DNA from: Mesorhizobium sp. B4-1-3
Lineage (GTDB): Bacteria; Pseudomonadota; Alphaproteobacteria; Rhizobiales; Rhizobiaceae
DNA length: 64,000 bases
Direction: 5' to 3'
NCBI RefSeq assembly: GCF_006439355.1
Contig: NZ_VFTG01000028.1
Span: forward strand, 1 to 64,000
The notes under the pieces are model-generated. The model saw nothing but the letters and a program-made list of their open reading frames with translations. It ran no database searches and was not told the origin of the DNA. Numbering within the stretch: position 1 is the first letter of the stretch; every line of letters starts with the position of its first letter. Position numbers and translations under genes: made by a program. Shown piece by piece: positions 34,070 to 41,646 of this stretch.

Positions 34070-34828
34070 TCAGCCACCTTGCAGGTGACAACCTGCTCGG
34101 CGCTTGCCCGCGACGTATTCGTCGATGAGTTGCCGGTAGCGCACCTTGCCGAAGCTCGGAAAATGACCCCCGTGCACGACCGAGACGTCGAGTTCGCGCA
34201 TGGAAAGCAGGGTCCCGACATAATCCCCGATATTCGAGTGGTAGACGTCGTCGATCAGCGGCCCGTCATAGACGATGTCGCCCGATAGCAGGATGCCCGT
34301 CTTTTTGTCGTAAAGCGCGATGCCGCCCGGCGAATGTCCAGGTGTGTGGATGACCTCGAAGGCGCGGTCGCCGAGATCGATCACGTCGCCATGCACGAGC
34401 AGCCGGCCGGCCGGCGCGGGCAGGATGCGGTAGCCCGCCGTATCCCAGCCTTCGGGCGCGCCGTCGAACATCTCCTCATTGGCGTAACGGTCCGCCACCG
34501 TCCATTCGTTGCGCGGATCGGCCAGGATTGCCGCTTCGGCGGAGTGCACGCAGCGGTCCGGAAATTCGTGGTGGCAGCCGATATGGTCGAAATGCGTGTG
34601 GCTGGCAACGCAGGTCAACTTGCGCTCGCTCACCAGCGGCACGTGCCGTTTCAGGCTGAAATGGCCAAGGCCGGTGTCGAACAGTAGGTCGCGGTCGCGC
34701 CCGCGCACATGCCAGATGTTGCAGCGGAAGAACGGCTTTATCCACGGCTCGTGGATGAGCGTGATGTCGTCGCCCATGCGGATGATCTCGTACCAGTCCG
34801 GAGCCTCGATGATCGGAAGCGTGCCCAT
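34070..34828 (-). CDS. Metallo-beta-lactamase-fold hydrolase
   Basis: The 252-residue cytosolic enzyme has the binuclear metal motif SHTHFDHIG (near residues 76-84), the downstream His in IHTPGHSPGG, the bridging Asp in SGDIVYDGP and a final His in HGGHFPSFG. The superfamily includes lactonases, glyoxalase II and thioesterases; the substrate is not predictable. It begins three bases after the ABC ATPase gene, so it is the last gene of the transporter operon and probably acts on the imported compound or a product of it. Confidence 0.88.
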   Translation of the reverse strand: MGTLPIIEAPDWYEIIRMGDDITLIHEPWIKPFFRCNIWHVRGRDRDLLFDTGLGHFSLKRHVPLVSERKLTCVASHTHFDHIGCHHEFPDRCVHSAEAAILADPRNEWTVADRYANEEMFDGAPEGWDTAGYRILPAPAGRLLVHGDVIDLGDRAFEVIHTPGHSPGGIALYDKKTGILLSGDIVYDGPLIDDVYHSNIGDYVGTLLSMRELDVSVVHGGHFPSFGKVRYRQLIDEYVAGKRRAGCHLQGG

Positions 34829-34831
34829 GGA

Positions 34832-35896
34832 TCAGTCCGCCAGCAGGATGATATCTTGAGCGTTGCATGAAACCGGGATCGTGTCGCCTGCCTGAACGGT
34901 GGCGGAAGCCGGAGCCTTGGCGATGAATTGCAGCGCGGCATCAAGAATGGAAGTCGCCAACACACGCCTGAAGCTGCCCTGGAAGACGACATCGCCGACC
35001 TTGGCCATGCCCAGCGCGACGTCGCCTTCCGCTTCGCCGAGGACCAGATGCTCGGGTCGGATCGCGAGCGCGACCGTGCCGCCTGCCGGCGACGCGCCAG
35101 GCAGTGAAATCGCCCCGACTGCGGTCGAGGCCGTGACGATCCCGTTCTTCGCCTCGGTCACGGTGCCTGCTAGGACCGTGCTTTCTCCCATGAATGTGGC
35201 CGAGAAGCGTGTCGCCGGCCGCGCATAGACGCGCTCGGGCGGGCCTTCGTCCTCGATGCGGCCGTCATTCATCACCACGCAATGATCGGCCAGCGCCATC
35301 GCTTCTTCCTGGTCGTGCGTGACATGGATGAAGGCGGTGCCGACGCGCTTCTGGATCGCCTTCAGCTCGTCCTGCATCTGCCGGCGCAACTTGAGATCGA
35401 GCGCGCCGAGCGGCTCGTCGAGCAGCAGAACCGCCGGCTCGATGACCAGAGCGCGGGCCAGCGCCACACGCTGCCGCTGACCGCCGGAGAGCTGATGCGG
35501 CTTCTTGTCGAAGGCAGCCGCCAGCCCGACGAGAGCCAGCGCATCGCGCGCCTTGGCGGCCCGCGTCGCGCCGTCGACGCCTTGCATGCGCAGCCCGAAG
35601 CCGACATTGCCGCCGACGCTCATATGCGGAAACAGCGCGTAGTCCTGGAACACGGTGGTCGTCGGGCGCTTGGCCGGCGGCACGGCGGTGCAATCCTGGC
35701 CGTGGATGAAGACCTTGCCTTCGCTGGGCGTGACGAAGCCCCCAAGGATCGAAAGCAGCGTCGTCTTCCCGGAGCCCGAGGGCCCGAGTAGGATCGTGTA
35801 GCTGCCGGGCTCGATCATGAGCGAGACGTTTTTCAGCACCGCAAGCTGGCCGAAGCGATGCGAGACATTGCGAATGTCGACGAGGGGCACGCTCAT
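34832..35896 (-). CDS. ABC transporter ATP-binding protein (PotA type)
   Basis: The 354-residue protein powers a spermidine/putrescine-type importer. Walker A GPSGSGKT at 38-45, Q-loop VFQDYALFPHMSV, signature LSGGQRQRVALARAL, Walker B VLLLDEPLGALD, and H-loop THDQEEAMALAD are all present, followed by a TOBE regulatory domain (about 270-350). Its ATG overlaps the stop codon of the permease gene by four bases. A longer reading upstream is just the other frame of the permease gene. Confidence 0.94.
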   Translation of the reverse strand: MSVPLVDIRNVSHRFGQLAVLKNVSLMIEPGSYTILLGPSGSGKTTLLSILGGFVTPSEGKVFIHGQDCTAVPPAKRPTTTVFQDYALFPHMSVGGNVGFGLRMQGVDGATRAAKARDALALVGLAAAFDKKPHQLSGGQRQRVALARALVIEPAVLLLDEPLGALDLKLRRQMQDELKAIQKRVGTAFIHVTHDQEEAMALADHCVVMNDGRIEDEGPPERVYARPATRFSATFMGESTVLAGTVTEAKNGIVTASTAVGAISLPGASPAGGTVALAIRPEHLVLGEAEGDVALGMAKVGDVVFQGSFRRVLATSILDAALQFIAKAPASATVQAGDTIPVSCNAQDIILLAD

Positions 35897-36681
35897 GCCG
35901 GCTTTCTCCGCAACAACGTCAGCTCGAAAAACACCACCAGGACGATGGAGACGGCAAAGACCAGCGAGCCGACGGCATTGGTCTTGGGGTTGAGACCGGA
36001 GCGCAGCAGGTTCCAGATTTCCACGGGCAGCGTCGTCTCGAAGCGGGTGAGCAGGAAGGAGATGACGAACTCGTCCCAGGAGAACGTCATCGACAGGAAG
36101 AAGCCGGCAAAGATCGCCGGCGACATCACCGGCACGGTGACCATCAACAGCACCTTCCATTCGGCGGCGCCGAGGTCGCGCGCGGCGCGCTCGATGTTGA
36201 TCTGGTGGTCGCCCATCTGGCTGTAGATGATGGCGAAGCAGAGCGGCAGGTTGATCACGACATGGCCGATGCCGGCGGCTAAAAGCGATTTCGGCACGCC
36301 GACCCAGTTGAACAGCACCAGCAATCCCATGCCGATGATGAGGTAACTGACGGTGAGCGGCAGCGTGATCAGTCCACGCAGCAAGGCGGAGCCCGGCAGG
36401 ACGAAGCGCGCGAACCCCCAGGCGGACAGGAAACCCAGCGTGACCGAAGCGAGCGAGGAGACCACCGCTACCAGCAGCGAATTGACCAGTGCCGAGGTCA
36501 GCCGTGCATCCGATAGCACCGCCTGGTACCAGCGCAGCGACGGGCCGGTGAAGGGCGGAATCGGGAAGGAGGTCGCCTGCAGCGAGAACAGCACCAGCAC
36601 GACCACCGGCAGGAAGATGAAGCCGTAGACAGCGATGGCGTAGACCCAGGCGGCGAGGCGAATGGCGGCGCGCATGGTCAT
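35893..36681 (-). CDS. ABC transporter permease (PotC type)
   Basis: The 262-residue inner-membrane protein has six hydrophobic segments and the EAA loop that contacts the ATPase (ERAARDLGAAEWKVLLMVTVP). This fits the second permease of polyamine-type importers. The ATG at 36681 overlaps the stop codon of the first permease (ATGA), so the start is well supported. Confidence 0.93.
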   Translation of the reverse strand: MTMRAAIRLAAWVYAIAVYGFIFLPVVVLVLFSLQATSFPIPPFTGPSLRWYQAVLSDARLTSALVNSLLVAVVSSLASVTLGFLSAWGFARFVLPGSALLRGLITLPLTVSYLIIGMGLLVLFNWVGVPKSLLAAGIGHVVINLPLCFAIIYSQMGDHQINIERAARDLGAAEWKVLLMVTVPVMSPAIFAGFFLSMTFSWDEFVISFLLTRFETTLPVEIWNLLRSGLNPKTNAVGSLVFAVSIVLVVFFELTLLRRKPA

Positions 36682-37523
36682 GCCCGCTCGATCTTCAGCC
36701 ATCGCGCGCAGGCGAGATAGGCGATGGTGACGACGGCCATCAGGATGATCGACAGCGCCGAGGCCAGCGGGAAATCGCCGCGGCGGCCGATCTGCATCAT
36801 GACGAGCTGCGGCATCACCAGCTCGTTGTTACCGCCGAGGATCTGCGGCGTGATGTAGTCGCCGATGCAGAGCACAAAAGTGAGGAAGGCGCCGACCATG
36901 ATGCCGGGCAGGGTCAGCGGCAGCACGACATGCAGGAAGGTGCGCACCGGCCCGGCGCCGAGATCGGCGGCCGCCTTGCGGTAACTCGGGCTGAGCTGCT
37001 TCAGATTGGCGAAGATCGTCAGCGTCAAAAGCATGACGAAGAAATGGACGAAGCCGGTGACGGTGGCGAAGCGCGTATTGGCGAGCTGCAGCGGCTCGCC
37101 GATGACGCCCAGGCCGGTCAGCGCCCGGTTGATGACGCCGTTCTGCGCCAGCACCAGCAGCCAGGAATAGGAGCGCACGACATAGGACGTCCAGAACGGC
37201 AGCACGGCCAGCATCAGCGCCAGCCGCTGCCAGCGCTCCGGCACCATCTCGGCGAGGGTCCAGGCAAAGGGATAGGCGAGCAGGATCGAGATCACGGTGA
37301 CGATCGCTGTCATCTCCAGCGAGTTCACCATCGCCCGCCAGTAGGACGGATCGGTGAAGAACTGGCTATAATTGGCTAAAGTGAAGCCGCCGCCTTCATG
37401 CGCCGTGAGGCTGGAAAGCCCCATGGCAATGAAGGGCAGCACGAAGAACAGAAGCGTCCACGCCAGCGCTGGCGTGACCAGCGCCCAGGGCAGGGCACGC
37501 GTATTGTTTCCCGCTGATGCCAT
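36678..37523 (-). CDS. ABC transporter permease (PotB type)
   Basis: The 281-residue inner-membrane protein has six hydrophobic segments and an EAA loop (YRKAAADLGAGPVRTFLHVVLP). It pairs with the 35893-36681 permease. Start ATG 37523 is eight bases after the stop codon of the binding-protein gene; the N-terminus (SAGNNTRALPWALVTPAL) leads directly into the first helix. Confidence 0.93.
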   Translation of the reverse strand: MASAGNNTRALPWALVTPALAWTLLFFVLPFIAMGLSSLTAHEGGGFTLANYSQFFTDPSYWRAMVNSLEMTAIVTVISILLAYPFAWTLAEMVPERWQRLALMLAVLPFWTSYVVRSYSWLLVLAQNGVINRALTGLGVIGEPLQLANTRFATVTGFVHFFVMLLTLTIFANLKQLSPSYRKAAADLGAGPVRTFLHVVLPLTLPGIMVGAFLTFVLCIGDYITPQILGGNNELVMPQLVMMQIGRRGDFPLASALSIILMAVVTIAYLACARWLKIERA

Positions 37524-37531
37524 CGGCCGAT

Positions 37532-38614
37532 TTACTGCGCCTGCAGCATCTCGGTCCACATATCCTGCATCTTCTTGTCGAGGTCGGCATTTGGCGCCGG
37601 ATAGGCCTGGGCGCGGGCAAGGAAGCCGGGCTGCTCGTCGAAACGCAGGATCTTCTTCTGGTCGTCGGTGAGCGCCGCCTTCTTGTTCGACGGCATCCCC
37701 CAATAGCAGGAAGAGGTCGCAAGCCGCGCCTGGCCTTCCGGGCTCAGAATGTACTGGATGAATTTCAGCGCCATGTCCTTGTTCTTGGAATCCTTGAACA
37801 TGGCGAGCGACTGCGACCAGAGAACAGCACCCTCCTTCGGGATCGAGAAGTCGAGCGCCGGGTTTTCCTTGGCAAGGCCAGCCGTGACCCACTCGCCGCC
37901 GCCGACAAGGATATCCACCTCGCCGGTGGCCAACGCCGTCTGGCTGGCGGTGACTTCGCCGACCAGCTTGGCGTAGGCCTTCATCTTGAGCAGTTCGGCC
38001 TTCAGCGCCGGCAAGTCGGCCTCGGTGAGGTCGGCGGTCTTCTTGCCGATGGCGAGCGCCGCCATGCCGATCACCGGCAGGTAGTAATCGTAGATTGCGA
38101 CCTTGCCCTTGTATTTGTCGCTGGTGAGCGAGGCCAGCGACTGCATGTCGGCCGGGTCGACCTTGGTCTTGTTGAAGCCGATCGTGTTGTAGCCGAACTT
38201 TTCGGTGATGCCGTAGCGCTTGCCGTCGACGATGGTCGACTTGTCCATCTTCACTTCGGGGAACAGGTCGGCGAAGGGCAATTTGTCCTCGGGCAGCGGC
38301 TCGAACAGGCCTTTCTCGACGCCACGCGGCACATCGATGCTGTCGATCACCATCACGTCCCAGTCGCCGGGCTGCGACTGCTCGACAATGGCGAGACCGG
38401 CGCCGGTGCCTTCGAATTCCTTGACGTTGACCTTCACGTTGTTGGCCTGCTCGAAGGGCTGCAGCAGCGCAGGATCGGAATGATCGCACCAGATCAGCGC
38501 GTTGAGATCGGCTGCTTGGGCTGCGCCGGCCGCGAGCAGCAGCGCGGCTGTCGCACAGGCGGCTGCGAGGCGAGATTTCAGGGTGGAAAGCGGAATCCGA
38601 GTGTTGGTGGTCAT
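37532..38614 (-). CDS. Periplasmic solute-binding protein (PotD/PotF-like)
   Basis: The 360-residue protein has a signal peptide ending AAQAADLN (cleavage near residue 35) and a two-lobed binding fold like PotD (spermidine/putrescine-binding family). Segments such as WDVMVIDS, YGITEKFGYNTIGFNK and ATGEVDILVGGGEW lie around the expected ligand cleft. The family also includes binders of other amines, opines and carboxylates, so the ligand is open. First gene of the operon, directly downstream of the palindromic operator. Confidence 0.9.
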   Translation of the reverse strand: MTTNTRIPLSTLKSRLAAACATAALLLAAGAAQAADLNALIWCDHSDPALLQPFEQANNVKVNVKEFEGTGAGLAIVEQSQPGDWDVMVIDSIDVPRGVEKGLFEPLPEDKLPFADLFPEVKMDKSTIVDGKRYGITEKFGYNTIGFNKTKVDPADMQSLASLTSDKYKGKVAIYDYYLPVIGMAALAIGKKTADLTEADLPALKAELLKMKAYAKLVGEVTASQTALATGEVDILVGGGEWVTAGLAKENPALDFSIPKEGAVLWSQSLAMFKDSKNKDMALKFIQYILSPEGQARLATSSCYWGMPSNKKAALTDDQKKILRFDEQPGFLARAQAYPAPNADLDKKMQDMWTEMLQAQ

Positions 38615-38654
38615 CGAGTGTTCTCCCTGCCTTGCTGGCTTGTTGGAAGAAAAG

Positions 38655-38680
38655 TTGAACCAATTCTAAAATTGAGTCAA
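38655..38680. promoter_or_regulatory. 26-bp palindrome, likely TetR-family operator
   Basis: TTGAACCAATT (38655-38665), spacer CTAA, AATTGAGTCAA (38670-38680). The half-sites match at 9 of 11 positions. It is centred in the 93-bp gap between the divergent transporter operon and the TetR gene, where an autoregulated repressor would bind. Confidence 0.65.
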
Positions 38681-38707
38681 TTATGATTTTGTGGCAAAGA
38701 GGCCGAT

Positions 38708-39325
38708 ATGAGCGGATTGCGCGAACGGCAGAAGGCGGACCGGCACCGCCGCATCATCGATGCGGCCACCGCGCTGTTTCGCGAGGCCGGTTATGAAGGC
38801 GCCAAGATCGAGGCGATCGCGGCGCAGGCCGAGGTCTCGATCGGCACGATCTACAATTACTACCAGAACAAGGGCGACATCCTCGGCGCCATCGTGTCGA
38901 TGGAAGTCAACGAGGTGCTGAATGCCGGGCGAGGGGTGGTCGCCGGCCCGCCCGCCAATGTCGGCGACGCGCTCGACACGCTGATCGGCATCTATATCGA
39001 GCACTCGCTGAATTATCTGAGCAAGGAGATGTGGCGCCAGGCGATGGCGATCTCGACGCAATTGCCCGACAGCCCCTTCGGCCAGGCCTACACCGCGCTC
39101 GACCGGGAACTGACCAAGCAGATCAGCGCGCTGATCGTCCGCCTGCAGGAACTCGGCCTGGTGCGCTCGGACATCGACGGGCCGGCGGTAGGCGAGTTGA
39201 TCTTCAACAACATGAACATGATGTTCATCGAGTTCGTGAAGCGGGACGAGGCGAGAATACCGGAGCTGCGCGCGGCGATACGACGGCAGAACAGGGTGCT
39301 GGTGGCGGCGATTGGATCTGCGTAG
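38708..39325 (+). CDS. TetR-family transcriptional regulator
   Basis: The 205-residue protein has an N-terminal helix-turn-helix (ALFREAGYEGAKIEAIAAQAEVSIGTIYNYYQNKGDIL compressed to residues about 18-58; key part VSIGTIYNYYQNK) and a C-terminal ligand-binding helical domain. It is divergent from the polyamine-type transporter operon and probably represses it, with the transported or related compound as inducer. Confidence 0.92.
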   Translation: MSGLRERQKADRHRRIIDAATALFREAGYEGAKIEAIAAQAEVSIGTIYNYYQNKGDILGAIVSMEVNEVLNAGRGVVAGPPANVGDALDTLIGIYIEHSLNYLSKEMWRQAMAISTQLPDSPFGQAYTALDRELTKQISALIVRLQELGLVRSDIDGPAVGELIFNNMNMMFIEFVKRDEARIPELRAAIRRQNRVLVAAIGSA

Positions 39326-39339
39326 CCGGATCAAGATCC

Positions 39340-39415
39340 TGGTGCCCCCGGCAGGGATCGAACCCGCGACCTTCGGTTTACAAAACCGCTGCTCTACCAG
39401 CTGAGCTACAAGGGC
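39340..39415 (-). tRNA. tRNA-Thr (anticodon TGT)
   Basis: Read on the minus strand, the acceptor GCCCTTG pairs with CGGGGGC (two G-T pairs), the discriminator is A and CCA is encoded. The D arm AGCTCAGCTGGTAGAGC, anticodon loop TTTGTAA (anticodon TGT) and T arm GGGTTCGATCCC are normal. Length 76 with CCA. Confidence 0.96.
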
Positions 39416-39428
39416 ATGGCGCTCCGGT

Positions 39429-39456
39429 AGCATATTTCGTGCGCCAGTAAAGACAA
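39429..39456 (-). promoter_or_regulatory. Probable promoter of tRNA-Thr
   Basis: On the minus strand: -35 TTGTCT (39456-39451), 16-bp spacer, -10 TATGCT (39434-39429), with the tRNA starting 13 bases further on. Confidence 0.45.
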
Positions 39457-39561
39457 AACTCCGTTTTGGGTTGCTAATGGACCGCCACTGAAGGGCATCC
39501 TGAAATCCGTCAGCGAGCTTCCTACATCTCGTCCAGGTGCAATCGCACGAACGGGTGCCGC

Positions 39562-39729
39562 ATGATCAGATTCGTCATCATCCTGCCGCTTATCGTCGTG
39601 ACCTGGCTTCTCCTCGTGAAGGTCGTCAGCGACCTGAAGAAGGCCAATATCGACTGGACCGGCGTCGCCACCTTCGTCGGCTTCATCGTGCTCGCCTTCT
39701 GGCTGAGGCACGTCACGGGAATGGGATGA
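39562..39729 (+). CDS. Small two-helix membrane protein
   Basis: The 55-residue product has two hydrophobic helices: FVIILPLIVVTWLLLV (about residues 4-19) and VATFVGFIVLAFWL (about 35-48), joined by KVVSDLKKANIDWTG. The even amino acid usage and clean ATG-to-TGA frame suggest a real gene, though the ribosome site is weak. Function unknown. Confidence 0.55.
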   Translation: MIRFVIILPLIVVTWLLLVKVVSDLKKANIDWTGVATFVGFIVLAFWLRHVTGMG

Positions 39730-39734
39730 GGGGG

Positions 39735-39797
39735 TGGGAAGGCAGTAGGCAGTAGGCGATGCTTCAAGTTCCCTACTGCCTAGTTCCTACTGCCTAA
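39735..39797. repeat. GGCAGTAGG direct and inverted repeats
   Basis: GGCAGTAGGCAGTAGG on the left faces CCTACTGCC and CCTACTGCC on the right, giving a variable stem-loop. It follows the small membrane protein gene and may act as a transcript end. Confidence 0.6.
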
Positions 39798-39848
39798 CCC
39801 CTCAAAACCTTCGAACCTTTTGCCGCTTCGCCACGACTGATCTCCCGA

Positions 39849-39866
39849 GAGGCGAATGGTCGCCTC
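39849..39866 (+). promoter_or_regulatory. Leader hairpin of the His-rich protein gene
   Basis: GAGGCGA and TCGCCTC pair exactly around loop ATGG. It lies 23 bases before the ATG. The upstream TTCGAACCTTTT (from 39810) and the hairpin recur before the next gene (40238-40256), so the leader has been duplicated with the gene. Confidence 0.5.
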
Positions 39867-39889
39867 GATCAAGGATCCAGGAGATCATC

Positions 39890-40078
39890 ATGTTGAAGCG
39901 TACCCTTATCTCCGGCCTCGTCGCCGTCTTTGTCGCCACCGGGGCACTGGTCGCCACGGTCGAGATGTCCTCGGCGCATGGCAACCACCATCATCATCAC
40001 CACCATCACCACAAGAAGTTCTGGTGGTGGCACCATCACAAGCATCACCACCACGGCAAGGTGATCATCTTCCTCTGA
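39890..40078 (+). CDS. Secreted histidine-rich small protein
   Basis: The 62-residue precursor has a signal peptide (LISGLVAVFVATGALVATVEMSSA) and a mature part of about 33 residues made almost only of His, Lys and Trp, including a run of nine His, ending GKVIIFL. Such a peptide would bind Zn, Ni or Cu ions in the periplasm; that is inferred from composition. GGAG lies eight bases before the ATG. Its leader and signal peptide are clearly related to the next gene, so the pair arose by duplication. Confidence 0.75.
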   Translation: MLKRTLISGLVAVFVATGALVATVEMSSAHGNHHHHHHHHHKKFWWWHHHKHHHHGKVIIFL

Positions 40079-40099
40079 CGAGAAGACCATTTGTTTTCC

Positions 40100-40125
40100 A
40101 AGGGCGGCCCTCGGGCCGCCCTTTT
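40100..40125 (+). terminator. Rho-independent terminator of the His-rich gene
   Basis: AGGGCGGC and GCCGCCCT pair around a short loop and are followed by TTTTG. It lies 21 bases after the stop codon. Confidence 0.75.
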
Positions 40126-40237
40126 GCGTCCGGGCGACCGGCAGCCGGAAGCGGGGGAAAGGCCGGGAAAAATCGTCGGCGAAAAAATCTCAAAGGATCT
40201 TCGAACCTTTTCCCGGCCCGCGGCGACCCATGGTCAA

Positions 40238-40256
40238 GAGGCGGATGGTTCGCCTC
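40238..40256 (+). promoter_or_regulatory. Leader hairpin of the BA14K-like gene
   Basis: GAGGCG (40238-40243) pairs with CGCCTC (40251-40256). Position and surroundings match the hairpin at 39849-39866, including TTCGAACCTTTT upstream (from 40200) and CAGGAGATC downstream. Confidence 0.5.
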
Positions 40257-40278
40257 TCCATTGAAACAGGAGATCGTC

Positions 40279-40587
40279 ATGTTCAAGCGCACCATCGTTT
40301 CCGGCCTCATCGCCACCACCGTCGCCGCCGGCTCGCTCGTCGGCACTGTCCAGCCTTCGGCCGCCCACGACCATCATCACCGCCGCGAGCTCGGCATCGG
40401 CATTGCCGCCGGCGTCGGCGGTTTCGTTCTCGGCAGCCTGCTCGCCCAGCAGCCCCGCACCGTCTATGTCGAGGACGACGGCTACGACTCGATCCACGTC
40501 CGCCGCTGCTACGCCCGCTACGCCAGCTACGACGAGCGCACCGACACCTATATGAGCTACGACGGCCCGCGCTATTGCAGGCTTTAG
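40279..40587 (+). CDS. BA14K-like secreted protein
   Basis: The 102-residue precursor has a signal peptide (IVSGLIATTVAAGSLVGTV, cleavage near SAAHDH), a short His motif (HDHHHRR), a glycine-rich hydrophobic stretch (LGIGIAAGVGGFVLGSLLA) and a C-terminal BA14K-type motif, RRCYARYASYDERTDTYMS then YDGPRYC. BA14K proteins of Brucella and rhizobia are secreted or outer-membrane associated and immunoreactive; their role is unclear. Its N-terminus and leader are related to the His-rich gene before it. Confidence 0.85.
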   Translation: MFKRTIVSGLIATTVAAGSLVGTVQPSAAHDHHHRRELGIGIAAGVGGFVLGSLLAQQPRTVYVEDDGYDSIHVRRCYARYASYDERTDTYMSYDGPRYCRL

Positions 40588-40615
40588 GAGGGAGCTAAAT
40601 TAACGGCGGGAGAGA

Positions 40616-40640
40616 GGGGCTGCCACAGCCCCTTTTCTTG
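40616..40640 (+). terminator. Rho-independent terminator of the BA14K-like gene
   Basis: GGGGCTG (40616-40622) and CAGCCCC (40626-40632) with loop CCA, then TTTTCTTG. Confidence 0.8.
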
Positions 40641-40708
40641 CGTTTGAATACTACGCATCCGCCTGATCGGCTTGATTTGAAGCGGACAAGGTGCCTGCCT
40701 GCACCAGT

Positions 40709-41128
40709 TCAGGAATTGGGCTTCAGCTCCGGCATCGCCAATCCCGCCGCCTTGCAAGCGCCGCTGACTGAAACGTCATTTATCGCGACGAGCTCGAAGC
40801 TGTTTCCGGCATCGGGATAGATCTTGCCGATGAACGGCTCGTTGCCGCCGGGAGAGCCCTTGTCGTCGACATAGCCGCACGCCACGATTTCGTGGCGGCC
40901 ATTCAAACTGCGCTCGCCGGCAAGCATAGTCCCGAACTTGGCGGCGATGGGATTCTTCAAATGCTGGCGGACGCCGGCGGTGATGATCTCTTCCATGGCC
41001 AGCGAGATCGGAACGGGATCGACGAGCGGGTTGCCGTTGGGACCAGCGATGGGCTCGACCGGCGCCGGTGCCGCCGCCATGCATCCGCAAAGGGAAACGG
41101 CGGACAGGAGGTAAATTGTTTTCCGCAT
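40709..41128 (-). CDS. Putative lipoprotein, unknown function
   Basis: The 139-residue product begins MRKTIYLLSAVSLCGCMAAA, a lipoprotein signal with lipobox LCGC (acylated Cys likely residue 16). The rest has a conserved-looking block (EEIITAGVRQHLKNPIAAKF, GRHEIVACGYVDDKG, PFIGKIYPD) similar to many short rhizobial lipoproteins of unknown role. The ATG at 41128 has AAGG close upstream. Confidence 0.75.
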   Translation of the reverse strand: MRKTIYLLSAVSLCGCMAAAPAPVEPIAGPNGNPLVDPVPISLAMEEIITAGVRQHLKNPIAAKFGTMLAGERSLNGRHEIVACGYVDDKGSPGGNEPFIGKIYPDAGNSFELVAINDVSVSGACKAAGLAMPELKPNS

Positions 41129-41286
41129 CCTTGCCCTTTCGCATGCGTCCCGGCACCCCGGCAAGATGGTTAAGTCCAGCGCCCGGCGAGGCTATGACCG
41201 GCCGGCACCTTGCCGGGCAACCAGCGATGTACAGCGATTTTGCAAGCGTTTAGTCTGGCTTCGGCGCCAAACGAGGGAAGGGTGGC

Positions 41287-41646
41287 ATGGACGAGCAGGA
41301 TCCCAGGGAAGAACGGGTCGAACCGGTTTTCCGCAATGGCACCATCACCATCGTCGGCATCCTGCTGGCGTTCTCGCTAGGCTTTATCACCCATTGGGCG
41401 GCCAACCCGATCCCATGGCAGACCTACCATCTGATTGCCGTCCTGCCGATCCTGGTCGGCATCGCGCTGCAGATGCGGGCGCTTGCCATTCTGCTCGACA
41501 TCAAATCCCTGCAGCGAAGCATTCATGACCGCGCCTGTCGGATATTCATCGCCGGCCTCATCTTGGCGGCCTGTGGCGTCGGGCTGGCCATCCTGCTCGA
41601 TTTCTTCGACATATCGGCAAAGAGCGCCTTGCCGGGCGCGTCTTAG
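41287..41646 (+). CDS. Small integral membrane protein
   Basis: The 119-residue protein has a charged N-terminus and three hydrophobic segments (about 21-38, 48-70 and 84-106). No catalytic motif or known family is recognised. Its TAG stop directly abuts the TGA stop of the convergent IclR gene with no base between. Confidence 0.7.
   Translation: MDEQDPREERVEPVFRNGTITIVGILLAFSLGFITHWAANPIPWQTYHLIAVLPILVGIALQMRALAILLDIKSLQRSIHDRACRIFIAGLILAACGVGLAILLDFFDISAKSALPGAS

Noticed and set aside
36678..38663. A 661-codon reading that joins permease and upstream sequence
   Set aside because: Its first 380 codons are the wrong frame of the binding-protein gene; the permease starts at 37523.
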